Assembly: GCF_037975245.1 (NCBI RefSeq)
Contig: NC_092572.1
Coordinates: forward strand, 22,372,489-22,436,488
From: Apostichopus japonicus
Taxonomy: Eukaryota > Echinodermata > Holothuroidea > Aspidochirotida > Stichopodidae
Direction of reading: 5' to 3'
DNA: 64,000 nucleotides
Shown: piece after piece, positions 1-13,200 of the stretch
Layout: each line of letters opens with the position of its first letter
Position numbering within the stretch: the first letter of the stretch is position 1
Position numbers and translations under genes: made by a program
The notes under the pieces: model-generated
Database searches by the model: none
What the model was told of the DNA's origin: nothing
Seen by the model: only the letters and a program-made list of their open reading frames with translations

Positions 1-424
1 AATTGAATTATTCTGACATATTTTGATAGAATTTTCATTTCTGTTAGCCAAAGAAATGAAAGTTTGAAATACAAGGGTTGAAAACACCTGGTCGCTAGAA
101 TCTGATTGGCTGGTCACTGGGTGGAAGACATGGGTTGTGTTTAATCATACATGAACAGACTTCCTCTATATAATTTCCCAATATGCTGTGTAGAGGCTGG
201 TTGGGAAACGAACAGTTATTTGTAGTCACCAGAATCATATTCATTATGATTTGCCTTTCAATCGGGTCCTCAAGTTCTGTCTATTAGAGGCAGCTTTGTT
301 TTAATCCATCGTAATTCAAACAGTCTTTACTCACCCAGAACAAATTCATTTAACTCAATGCTTAATGCAATATAATAATAACAAAATACAGATGCAAAAA
401 CTTGAATAATTTTGTGTATCTTGT

Positions 425-453
425 TCTCTGTCTCTCTCTCTCTCTCTCTCTCT
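425..453. repeat. (TC)n microsatellite
   Basis: About 14 consecutive TC units with one interruption near the start. Confidence 0.9.
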
Positions 454-970
454 TAATGTGGGGCACTATCGTACAACACTGAACAAAATTCACAGAACCG
501 CTCTCAGCTCGAAAGCTTATCAATTCAAATACACGGATTTTTTATCCTCATCATTCCCAAGAGAGTGTTGATATAGAAAGTAAAACCCAAAATATTATAA
601 AGGGCTGTTTTTATACCTCTCTTTATTTCAAAGCACTCAGGGATTTCCTTTTCTTCAAAGGGATTTCCTTTCTTGTAGATGTCTTTTAGAAACTTGAGCT
701 TTTCTAGCTGTGAAGCTTTTTTTTTATGTTGAAAAATATGCAGTATGACTGTAATTGTTAAAAGCAAAAGGATGAAAATGTTTTACCTGAGCAAATTTAG
801 TGTTCTGTCTAAAATGCTTGAACAAGTATTCTGTCTGGAACAAAACAGGCAATGGGTTTCAGAACGGCCTAACATTTTAAAACAATGATTTCACATTTCT
901 TTTTTAGAACCATCATCGATATCTTTGATTGAGAGGCCTCAATAGATTATCTCTCTTTAGTGTGGAAAGC

Positions 971-1345
971 AATATGTATATCTATGTATATAGATCTATT
1001 TATATCTCTATGTATATCTCTATATATATCTCTATGTATATCTCTATATATATCTCTATATATATCTCTATGTATATCTCTATATATATCTCTATATATA
1101 TCTCTATGTATATCTCTATGTATATCTCTATGTATATCTCTATGTATATCTCTATATATATCTCTATATATATCTCTATGTATATCTCTATGTATATCTC
1201 TATGTATATCTCTATGTATATCTCTATATATATCTCTATGTATATCTCTATATATATCTCTATATATATCTCTATGTATATCTCTATATATATCTCTATA
1301 TATATCTCTATGTATATCTCTTTTTATATCTCTATATCTAAACAA
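971..1345. repeat. 12-bp minisatellite, unit TATRTATATCTC
   Basis: About 31 units alternating TATGTATATCTC and TATATATATCTC. The unit length is a multiple of three and lacks stops in several frames on both strands, so the long open frames over it are artefacts. Confidence 0.95.
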
Positions 1346-2190
1346 ACTGGATCAAATGTTACTGTCTGATGTACATTTTATTTAATTTTGCGATTCTCTG
1401 AGTCGAGTCTTGACTCGCTAAATTGCTTCCGTTTTCCGTCCGTCCGTTATATCTCGTTCGTCTATGTCTTCCTCATACAGAGGAGAATGTTCAAATCCTT
1501 TGTTCAGAATCAGGATCTACTGGACAGAAATAATGTCCGTGGATCTCAGGAATTAATCACACCTGGTTAGAACTAACTGCCTTAGACATCAATGCCTGGA
1601 GTAGTAGTCCATAATGAGAAATTCCCCCATTTGCATCTCGGAGTAACTGGCACAAAGACACCTCACTTCTGTTGACTTAAAATTATGGTAGCGGATAAAC
1701 GGAATCGTCCAATGTGTGTTCACCGAAGCAGACTGATTGAGCTGATTGGCACCTACCTGAACTCATGACTGATAATAATAAGAATGAGTAACATTAGTGA
1801 CTGATAGATAAACCAGGTGGACGACTACCCATTTAGATCTCAGAGTTGTTGACGATGACAGCTTCGGGCAAATGATTCCAAGGCCCATCATTCTTTAAAG
1901 GAACTCTCATGTTTTATTCTCACACCATTTGCAAAAATCATGTAAACGACAAAGACATTTCCGACCGTTACATTCGACGATCTCTCATGGTTCTCAGACT
2001 GGAATTTCTCTCGAGCTGTTAAATCTTTTGTGTGCATCTTCTTTGTTAACCAGCTTTAGTTTTTTCCGTCTTTAGTTTCTCAACGTTAGAAATGTCAACA
2101 TTTCTTCTGTTTGTTAGTAGACAGCAAAAAGACAAACACTTTTGATACAATACTTTGTTTGATTGTCATATTGCTGATTAGGGACTATTT

Positions 2191-2346
2191 CAGGCATGAG
2201 CTTTTGCCGTGAATTCGCGGAATATCTGTGATTTCTTTTCTACCTCCGGGACAAAAACTATTATCCTAACACACTGTAGCATAGGCAAACTGGTGCCTAT
2301 ACCATGATTTTGTGATTTTTTTTTTTTTACCCCAGGCTCATCCCTG
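2191..2346 (+). mobile_element. Small MITE, 156 bp, copy 1
   Basis: Ends are inverted: CAGGCATGAGC on the left and the complement of CAGGGATGAGCCTGGG on the right. It is flanked by a short direct repeat, CTATTT. A related copy lies in the opposite orientation at 45064-45216, which fixes its limits. Confidence 0.75.
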
Positions 2347-3607
2347 CTATTTTCACATTGAAATATTTGTTAAGGAATAAATAGTGACCAGTTCAACGAA
2401 GGGAGGTATATCTCTGTTGTTGTAGAGAAATGAGTCTGAATCAATAATGAAGTGGTCCTTTAAGAATAACTGTCTGTCCCCCGAAGCTATTCTTGACTTT
2501 GAATGTCTCATGTTTTACACCCTATATGATGAACACTTGTAAAGTCAACTAATTTCACTTCTAGTCTTTGATTGATGCAGTCTGCTCACGGTTGGTGATT
2601 GAGTTTTTCAACTTTAAAACATTAACGGTTTCGTCCACTTGGTTCCTTGTCTCGTAGATTACTCATGCCAGAAAGGTGATAAAATCGTCTGTGGGCTTAC
2701 ATTAATGTTCTCTGCACAGGTATCCTCTTGGGAGTTCCAAGTTTCCTATGATTTATGAGGGCTTTCGTTATTAAATGTTAAATATGGTATTAAAATATCA
2801 TAATACAGGTCTCTGAATCATTTCTAATCATTTGTTATCGTCGGTTTCTCTTACGAAAAAACAAATTTCAGACAATGTTTATCTCGAGATTTTTTTGAAG
2901 ATGAAAATGGGATCGCGTTACTTGTTCAAGACAAAGAGTTGTCCCATTTTCCTTGAGAAGAAGAAAATTAATGTGCCTCTGAGACAGTTTTTAATTAGAC
3001 ATGAATATGCTGGTCGATTAAGTTATTGGTTTATGGAATAATAAAAAACAGCAGTGTATGATTATTTGAAACAAAACGAAGTCTGGAAGCAATATGGCTG
3101 AAGGCAAACACAATTTCATTTTGCATTTTTAATCATGATTTTGTGAAGTTGCCTAAATCCAGTCACAGAATAGATCTGGTTTTTTTTTCTGTTGCTTTTG
3201 TCTAGTATTGTTCCTCGTAGTCATTTGATGGATTGCAAAAAAGGAACATTTTACTGAGCACAAGTAGAACAAACCTTAAAACAGAAAAATAAAAAAATTA
3301 ATGCAGACCTAGCACCTCCCAGAAAGTTCCATTTTTCTTTAACCAGGATTCATCTTATTATGAAAAAGAAACTCGGCCAAGATTGATTTTCATTGTTGGA
3401 GGTTTGTTGAAGAGTGAACTTTTGGTATTATTAAAGTCAAGTTATTAATTAAATTTCACAAAGAAAAGGTAGTAATTTGTAGCCAGACTGTTAATAGAGC
3501 ATGTGAGTGGCTTATTGTAGAGAGTCCATCATACCATTAGTCTTCTGGACCTTTGCCTCAATAATATATGACATTTGTTTCTTGAAGTAGTAAGTTAAGT
3601 AATAAGC

Positions 3608-4045
3608 AATGTACTCCGTTCATTGCATTGGCTTCCAATCTCTCAGCGCATCCAGTTTAAGATCCTACTTCTCACCTACAAAGCGATCAACGGGCTTGCC
3701 CCTCAATATATTACTGACCTTCTTACTCCTTTGCATCGGTCAACTACAGTTACGCTTTGCTCTTCCTATCATGCGAATTTGCAATTTTAACTCTTGGTCC
3801 ACGTACCTGCACTTGTTATGGCGGTCGTGCCTTTTCTGTCACTGCGCCCTCTCTTTGGAACAAACTCCCATTTCACATTCGTGACTCTCCCTCCCTTTTT
3901 ATTTTCAAAAGACAACTTAAAACATTTCTGTTTGATTCCTAGTTTTTTTTCCCCCCTTGGATTCCTTTGTCTCTTTCCTACTTTGTAAAGCACTTTGAAA
4001 CGCTGTATTAAGCACTATGTAAGTGTAATTTATTATTATTAGTAC
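3608..4045 (+). pseudogene. 3' end of an L2/CR1-like LINE (broken ORF2)
   Basis: Translation from 3611 reads VLRSLHWLPISQRIQFKILL and then YKAINGLAPQYITDLLTPLH, stops near 3790, and continues in another frame as GRAFSVTAPSLWNKLPFHIR and FKRQLKTFLF. This is the typical C-terminal tail of L2/CR1-clade reverse transcriptases. It is followed by a short 3' UTR ending in TTATTATTATTAG. The frameshift and 5' truncation mark it as dead. It ends about 20 bases before a robo exon. Confidence 0.85.
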
Positions 4046-4063
4046 ACATGTTTTCAATTCCAG

Positions 4064-4202
4064 AGAGACCTACAATTTTGACGCAACCAGAAGACATCAC
4101 TGCCCTGCCCGGAGAAACTGTGACGATAGATTGCAATGCTCAGGGAGAACCCCCGCCTAGTATCAGCTGGCAAAAAGAAGGCGGAACTCTACCGGAAAGA
4201 AG
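4064..4202 (+). CDS. robo: robo exon: Ig3, first half
   Basis: Entered in phase 1 after acceptor TTCAATTCCAG, left in phase 2 at donor GTAAAT. It encodes RPTILTQPEDITAL, the first Ig cysteine (TIDCNAQG) and the core tryptophan (SISWQKEGG). Assigned to Robo Ig3 because two further Ig domains follow before the FN3 series. Confidence 0.93.
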
Positions 4203-7200
4203 GTAAATAACTCTGGCAAATACACACTAACACAACAAGCATTTCCAGTTTTTACACTCGAAATCAAACAGTTTTTGTACCACAGAGTTTATATCATGTC
4301 ACACTTTTGGTTGGGGATAAATTGACAGAAAAGTATCATCATGATCATGTTAATGTGATTTTTAAGGTGATAATCAGCACCGAAAGAAATGAACTTGGCC
4401 ATCAAATCGGGCTTTGATTTGTGAGTGTGTATCATGAAATCATAAGGAGGGCTTTAATTCCCTTAGAATGTACAGCAATCATGTCCGAGGATTTATTTTT
4501 TATTTTTTTTAGCAAGCAAGTTATTTTGGCTTGTTGATTTTTATACTTGTGCAAGCCTTTTTGAAAGAAGGCTATATGGACTAGTTTTTAAACCATGCTT
4601 GACCCGAGAAAACATTTGAAGATGCTATTAAAAAGGAAGGTAGGTCATTGCAGTTTTATTCTGGCCCCATACTAATGTCACATTCGAATTGGTTTGTGTC
4701 AGCTGCAACCCTCGGTGTATCGATTCTAATTAAAAGACTCATGAAACTTGATGGACGCTCTCCCATGATGTTGAATCTAGACAAATGCCAGATGAACCCA
4801 GCCAATAACACTACAACCTCTGTAGGCCTGAATTCCCCAATTCCAGCCATAGTATGTAATTGTCTCCTCTTTCTAGGGAGTCCATGTATATCTGTCTTTT
4901 GTAGGGTTTGGAAAAAACCATCACTGTACCTTGACAGAAGCATCTGTTAAAATAATAGTTTGAAAAGCCAAACAAAAAGTTTCATCTGTTAAAGATGACA
5001 ATTGCAAAAGTTCAGAAGTGAAATTCTCAGGGAAAGGGACAAAATGGATGACATGTTAATTCCTTGTAATGTGCATCCCAAGAGACTTTATGAGTTTCCT
5101 GTGAATTTATAATTGAAAGCAAACTTCAGCTTGCCTTCTGACACCATAAAGTTTATATCTCTTCCTTCCTAAGAGTTGTAAAGTTGTATATTTCTTATAT
5201 AACTTTCTCCCCATCCACACTATGTATATATGACCGATCTTAGGGGTTATAACACGGTCTAACAGAGAGAGAACTGAATAAAACTTGATTATGAATGCCT
5301 AATTAACAGCCCAGACTTTGAGATAGACTAGCAAATATTTATTGGAGAAAACTGAACTATATACATCAAAACAAATGGTTGCTATGCTACATGAATATAT
5401 CTTTGCTCTGTTTCTATAATTCCTAGTATCAAATATTTCTATGTAAATCATATGTAATATCAAAACACATCCCTGTAGTTTTTGTTATATATTTATGCAA
5501 TTTTACAAGTATATTTTGTTAGAAGTGAGGAGGGTGTATATGGAGGTAATTCCCCTGCAACCACAGCGAATATCAATGTACCCCTTCCCCATTTGAAATA
5601 CCTTGGCCTTCCCCTGTAACCACAGCCAATATCAATGTATCCCCATCACCATTTGAAATACCCTGGCCTTCCCCTGTAACCACAGCCAATATTAATGTAA
5701 CCCCCTTCCCCATTTGAAATACCCTGGCCTTCCCCTGTCACCACAGCCAATATCAATGTATCCCCATCCCCATTTGAAATACCTTGGATTCCCCTGCCAC
5801 CACAGCCAATATCAATGTAACCCCCTTCCCCATTTAAAATACCCTTGCATTCCCCTGCCACAAGAGCCAATATCAATGTACCCCCCCATCCCTATTTGAA
5901 ATACCCTGGTATGCCTCTGCTGATAGTACAATCATAGTTGAACATGTCTTCATTCATACTAATTGTTTGTATTCAAACTTTTGTATGAGTTACATTTTTC
6001 TTCTCTTCAAAAAGATCTCCTTGTATTTTTCAGGCATTCCATCCGTTCGACTTCCTTGGTTATCAGCGATGCTGTCTGGCAGGACTCTGGGGTGTATATT
6101 TGTACAGCAGAAAACATTTGGGGCAGTGTTCGGGCAGAGGCAGAAGTTGATGTTAATGGTTCGTGAATATTTTTGATCTTGTAACCAAGATTTTTGTTTC
6201 CAAACCATTAAAATATAATACTTATAAATACCTGTTTGCTTCTAATTCAAATCATAAACTGTGCGGTGAGTGCATGGTGAAGATCTCATATAGTGTCTAT
6301 GCGGCGAGTGCATGGTAAAGATCTCATAGTGTTTGTGTGGTGAGTGCCTGGTAAGATCTCATATAGTGTCTGTGGGGTGAGTACATGGTAAAGATCTCAT
6401 ATATTGTCTATGCGGTAAGAGCATGGTAAAGATCTCATATAGTGTCTATGCGGTGAGTGCATGGTAAAGATCTCATATAGTGTCTATGCGGTGAGTGCAT
6501 GATAAAGATCTCATATAGTGTCTGTGCGGTAAGTGCATGGTAAAGATCTCATATAGTGTCTATGTGGTGAGTGCATGGTAAAGATCTCATATAGTGTCTA
6601 TGTGGTGAGTGCATGGTGAAGATCTCATATAGTGTCTGTGTGGTGAGTGCATGGTGAAGATCTCATATAGTGTCTGTGCGGTGAGTGCATGGTAAAGATC
6701 TCATATAGTGTCTATGTGGTGAGTGCATGGTAAAGATCTCATATAGTGTCTGTGGGTGAGTGCATGGTGAAGATCTCATATCATGTCTGTGTGTTGAGTG
6801 CATGGTGAAGATCTCATATAGTGTCTATGTGGTGAGTGCATGGTAAAGATCTCATATAGTGTTTGTGCAGTGAATGCATGGTAAAGATCTCATATAGTGT
6901 CTGTGTGGTGAGTACATGGTGAAGATCTCATATAGTGTCTGTGTGGTGAGTACATGGTGAAGATCTCATATAGTGTCTGTGCGGTGAGTGCATGGTAAAG
7001 ATCTCATATAGTGTCTGTGTGGTGAGTACATGGTGAAGATCTCATATAGTGTCTGTGTGGTGAGTACATGGTGAAGATCTCATATAGTGTCTGTGTGGTG
7101 AGTACATGGTGAAGATCTCATATAGTGTCTGTGTGGTGAGTACATGGTGAAGATCTCATATAGTGTCTGTGCGGTGAGTACATGGTGAAGATCTCATATA

Positions 7201-10200
7201 GTGTCTGTGTGGTGAGTACATGGTGAAGATCTCATATAGTGTCTGTGCGGTGAGTGCATGGTAAAGGTCTCATATAGTGTTTGTGCAGTGAATGCATGGT
7301 AAAGATCTCATATAGTGTCTGTGTGGTGAGTACATGGTGAAGATCTCATATAGTGTCTGTGTGGTGAGTACATGGTGAAGATCTCATATAGTGTCTGTGT
7401 GGTGAGTACATGGTGAAGATCTCATATAGTGTCTGTGTGGTGAGTACATGGTGAAGATCTCATATAGTGTCTGTGCGGTGAGTACATGGTGAAGATCTCA
7501 TATCATGTCTGTGTGTTGAGTGCATGGTGAAGATCTCATATAGTGTCTATGTGGTGAGTGCATGGTAAAGATCTCATATAGTGTTTGTGCAGTGAATGCA
7601 TGGTAAAGATCTCATATAGTGTCTGTGTGGTGAGTACATGGTGAAGATCTCATATAGTGTCTGTGTGGTGAGTACATGGTGAAGATCTCATATAGTGTCT
7701 GTGCGGTGAGTGCATGGTAAAGATCTCATATAGTGTCTGTGTGGTGAGTACATGGTGAAGATCTCATATAGTGTCTGTGCGGTGAGTACATGGTGAAGAT
7801 CTCATATAGTGTCTGTGTGGTGAGTACATGGTGAAGATCTCATATAGTGTCTGTGCGGTGAGTACATGGTGAAGATCTCATATAGTGTCTGTGCGGTGAG
7901 TGCATGGTGAAGATCTCATATAGTGTCTGTGTGGTGAGTGCATGGTAAAGATCTCATATAGTGTCTGTGCGGTGAGTGCATGATAAAGATCTCATATAGT
8001 GTCTGTGCGGTGAGTGCATAGTAAAGATCTCATATAGTGTCTGTGCGGTGAGTGCATGGTGAAGATCTCATATAGTGTCTGTGTGGTGAGTGCATGGTAA
8101 AGATCTCATATAGTGTCTGTGCGGTGAGTGCATGATAAAGATCTCATATAGTGTCTGTGCGGTGAGTGCATAGTAAAGATCTCATATAGTGTCTGTGCGG
8201 TGAGTGCATGGTAAAGATCTCATATAGTGTTTATGTGGTGAGTGCATGGTAAAGATCTCATATAGTGTTTGTGTGGTGAGTGCATGGTAAAGATCTCATA
8301 TAGTGTCTGTGCGGTGAGTGCATGGTAAAGATTCATATAGTGTCTATGTAGTGAGTGCATGGTGAAGATCTCATATAGTGTCTGTGCGTTGAATGCATGG
8401 TAAAGATCTCATAAAGTGTTCGTGCAGTGAGTGCATGGTAAAGGTCTCACAGTTTTTTTTTGAAGTACAATATGCTCATCTTGTAATGATGACGCGAGTA
8501 GTAAGAGTACAACATCTAATTTGAGGGCACTCAGTTTCTGGCCCAGTGGTAAATCTGGCCCTCTCTGTCATACAAGGCAATCCTGAAACAAGCTTTGCTT
8601 CTTTTTGGATGTCTGAGATAAAAATCTTGCAGTTATCAGGCAATTCATACATAGTTCACTGAAAGTAAAAAAGAAGCTTTAGTGGTTTAATAGCTGATCA
8701 TCCTATAAGATGGGAAACAAATTATGGCATTGACGTTTCCATTCGTTGATTGGCAGTGATTGAGAATAATCTCCCTCTGTATCAGTCTCAACCAGATGGG
8801 ATTTTATTTAAGACCAAATAAGACTCGTTACAATGATGATTGAATATTTGGTTGATGGGATGGGAATCCAAGAAGCCTTTGGACATCAGAGATGGATGAA
8901 TAGTTTTTACCTCCTCTTCAACGTTTTCCCCGACGGTTTTGTCTTTCAATCGATAAAATGGAGATAGTTTCAGCTGCTATGGGGAAGTAATAAAATCTTG
9001 CAACTTTGATGTTGTTTATAAACCGGCGATGATGAGGAGTTGCTAAGCTATACCATAAGCTTTTGTAATTTAAGAGGATGATGATTTTGGTGAAGTGTCG
9101 ATGACAAGTTTTGTCCTCCGATCGATAGAAGGAAATCATTAGAGGCGTAACCAGAAGATCATGGAAGGAACATTAGGAATAAACCAATCACCTGCAAGAC
9201 CATTGATAATATGAAAGTCACTATTTTAAGTGACAGGTAATTGATAACACACCTGCAATGTTTGCTTAGTTCCTGTCAAGCCAAATTAGTCTAATATTTA
9301 ATATCTTCCAGCTTTGTACATGGATGATTCAATATGGTGATATAATTACATCTGGCATTACAGGTAGTTTATCTTCCTGCAAAGTTTTGATATTGAATAA
9401 GATGACAATTCATATAACCTAACACATAGCAACTGCAAATTAAATCCCTACCTAAGATTAAATCTTGTATATTATATCTGAAGTAACAGGCTGCTGATTG
9501 TTGCTTACATGTGAGAACCATTAAAGGCATTGAAGTCTTGATCCAAACCGCATGCTGCGCTCTGAAAAAGTTAACTTTCCGTTGCTTGCAAGTGAAGCTT
9601 TTCTTCTTGTCGCTACAAAATGCAGACAGTAATGAAACGTGATACCTTGTTATCTTTAGCTGGACCAGAGATGTCCATCGCTGTATCGTTTGTACACTGT
9701 GCTGTGGGTATTGACCGCAGCTGTATGTACTGACTGTACACTAGTGTCTAATTACCGACGGTAGCAAGCTGTGTGTGTATTTTCTGGGATCGATGGTGGT
9801 GTCTAACACTTCTGTTACACCTCATTCAAAACTAGGTCAGATTACCGGCATTAGACATTTCCTTTTTGCGTGAGTCTTCACACCCTTTAACTGTGACTGA
9901 ATCATGATGGTCTGTACTTTACAGACAAACGTTATCAATATCGAAACACTCGACACAAATAAATGTAATTAGGCAAGACCTAAATGCTCTTGTTTCAAGA
10001 AGGTAATACTATGAAAGCCGATACTACAAATATACCAAGATAGTCATATCCCTTAGATTTTGATTTTGTTTTCTGTTTAGCTTCTCCACGTTTCACCGTG
10101 AGGCCGATGGACCAAACTATAAGAGAGGGAGAAGACATTGAAGTTCCTTGCCAAGCCATCGGCAGCCCTCCTCCAGCCCTGATGTGGAAGAGGGAAGGTG

Positions 10201-13200
10201 GAGAGGTGATAACTCTTTTGAAATATGTAGAGAAAAATATGCTTAATTTTGAGTGATCTTAATGCACCTTAACATGTACCTCAGAAAGGGTATCCCTTCA
10301 AGTGATTGGAGTCACTAATATATATATATTGTAAAAGATGATTTCAATGAGTTTGAAGCTTTGTTAAAGTTACCACTTTATGCCATTATATTGTAGTATT
10401 ACTAATCAGTATGATCTTATTGCACCTAAAAATGTACCTCAGAAAGGGTATCCCTTCAAGTGATTGGAGTCACTAATATATATATATTGTAAAAGATGGT
10501 TTCAATGAGTTTGAAGCTTTGTTAAAGTACCACTTTATGCCATTATATTGTAGTATTACTAATCAGTATGATCTTATTGCACCTAACATATACCTCAGAC
10601 AGGGTATCCCTTCAAATGATTGGAGTCACTAATATATAAGTAAAAGATGGTTTCAATGAGTTTGAAGCTTCGTTAAAGTACCACTTTATGCCATTATATT
10701 GTAGTATTACTAATCAGTATGATCTTATTGCACCTAACATATACCTCAGACAGGGTATAACCTTCGAATGATTGGAGTCACTAATATATATTGTAAAAGA
10801 TGGTTTCACTGAGTTTGAAGCTTCATTAAAGTACCACTTTATGCCATAATATGGTAATATTACTAAGCAGACTGATCACTATTCTTCATGCTAACAACAT
10901 GTTTCATCTACTGAAGCAAGGAAATATGAAATCATATTGAAATCTAAGCCATGCAATAACATGTTTTCTTGTCCTTTACAGTATATATTTCCTAGCGAAT
11001 CAGAAGGGAATATGGAAATCTCGACATCGAGTTCCCTGATCATCAGTAATAGTGATTTATCCAATGAGGGTACTTACATCTGTTCAACGTTTAGTGAGAT
11101 GGGTACCATGGAATCCCCTATGATGCTTAGGGTGGTCTGTAAGTGCATCAAGTCTTAAATGTTTACATCAATTATATTATAAACATCAACTATAGTGTAT
11201 GTATTGAGTAGTGCTTTATCATTGAAAATTGACCAACAACAACTTAGTGGGTAAAAGGGCATCGACCACTGAAAATAAAGTTTGATGTTCGGTGTAAAGG
11301 TGTCCGGACAGATTCATTACGTCCATCTAACTTAATACCATTAGCGTGTATCAAGCAAGCATAATCTACTTTTTTGTTTGTGCACAGACCTTCAAACTCC
11401 TGTCAAATTTAATTTCACAAAATGTATCCCAATGTAGGGACATTTTCTGTCTGTTTCATTTGGGAAATGGAAAAACTGTTAACTTTGTTATGAGATTTTT
11501 ATGACAAACTATCAACAACTCAATTGTTCTGCAGTTACTTGTAGTTTGAAGATATTAATTAAACTGGTTGATCTGTTGACAGTAATGTAGGTATTACAAT
11601 ACTGCAACATTACAACACTGCAATGTAGGTATTACAACACTGTAAAGTAGGTATAACAACACTGCAATATAGGTATAACAACACTGCAATGTAGGTATTA
11701 CAACACTGTAATGTAGGTATTACAACACTGTAATGTAGGTATAACAACACTGCAATATAGGTATAACAACACTGCAATGTAGGTATTACAACACTGCAAT
11801 GTAGGTATTACAACACTGTAATGTAGGTATAACAACACTGCAATGTAGGTATTATAACACTGCAATATAGGTATTACAACACTGCAATGTAGGTATTACA
11901 ACACTGCAATGTAGGTAATATAACACTGCAACGTAGGTATTACAACACTGCAATGTAGGTACTACAACACTGCAATGTAGGTATTACAACACTGCAATGT
12001 AGGTATTACAACACTGCAATATAGGTATTACAACACTGCAATATAGGTATTACAACACTGCAATGTAGGTATTACAACACTGCAATGTAGGTATTACAAC
12101 ACTGCAATGTAGGTAATATAACACTGCAACGTAGGTATTACAACACTGCAATGTAGGTTCTACAACACTGCAATGTAGGTATTACAACACTGCAATGTAG
12201 GTATTACAACACTGCAATATAGGTATTACAACACTGCAATATAGGTATTACAACACTGCAATGTAGGTACTACAACACTGCAATGTAGGTATTACAACAC
12301 TGCAGTGTAGGTACTACAACACTGCAATGTAGGTATAACAACACTGCAATGTAGGTATTACAACACTGCAATGTAGGTATTACAACACTGTAATGTAGGT
12401 ATTACAACACTGCAATGTAGATATAACAACACTGCAATGTAGGTATTACAACACTGCAATGTAGGTATTACAACACTGCAATGTAGGTATAACAACACTG
12501 CAATGTAGGTACTACAACACTGCAATGTAGGTATCACAACACTGCAATGTAGGTATTACAACACTGCAATGTAGATATAACAACACTGCAATGTAGGTAT
12601 TACAACACTGCAATGTAGGTATTACAACACTGCAATGTAGGTACTACAACACTGCAATGTAGGTATCACAACACTGCAGTGTAGGTACTACAACACTGCA
12701 ATGTAGGTATAACAACACTGCAATGTAGGTATTACAACACTGCAATGTAGGTATTACAACACTGTAATGTAGGTATTACAACACTGCAATGTAGATATAA
12801 CAACACTGCAATGTAGGTATTACAACACTGCAATGTAGGTATTACAACACTGCAATGTAGGTATAACAACACTGCAATGTAGGTACTACAACACTGCAAT
12901 GTAGGTATCACAACACTGCAATGTAGGTATTACAACAATGCAGTGTAGGTATTACAACACTGCAATGTAGGTATTACAACACTGCAATGTAGGTACTACA
13001 ACACTGCAATGTAGGTATTACAACACTGCAATGTAGGTATTACAACACTGCAATGTAGGTACTACAACACTGCAATGTAGGTATTACAACACTGCAATGT
13101 AGGTACTACAACACTGCAATGTAGGTATTACAACACTGCAGTGTAGGTATTACAACACTGCAATGTTTTTGCATGGTCAGGTAGCTCCTATTCTTTGGTT

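Larger units (their letters stand above)
1..4063. other. Intron upstream of the first visible robo exon
   Basis: No exon with Ig1-2 character was found here on either strand. Contents: a (TC)n tract, a 12-bp array, a small MITE at 2191 and a LINE 3' fragment at 3608. The stretches 1-420, 460-960, 1350-2190 and 2350-3600 show nothing I can name. Confidence 0.6.

Noticed and set aside
929-1385. Open frames of 130-146 codons on both strands
   Set aside because: They lie wholly over a 12-bp repeat whose length is a multiple of three, so frames stay open by chance. The peptides are simple Tyr/Ile/Ser or Arg/Asp/Ile repeats.
4648-4950. Overlapping ~100-codon open frames on both strands
   Set aside because: No recognisable domain, lies in a robo intron, and both strands are open, which suggests chance.
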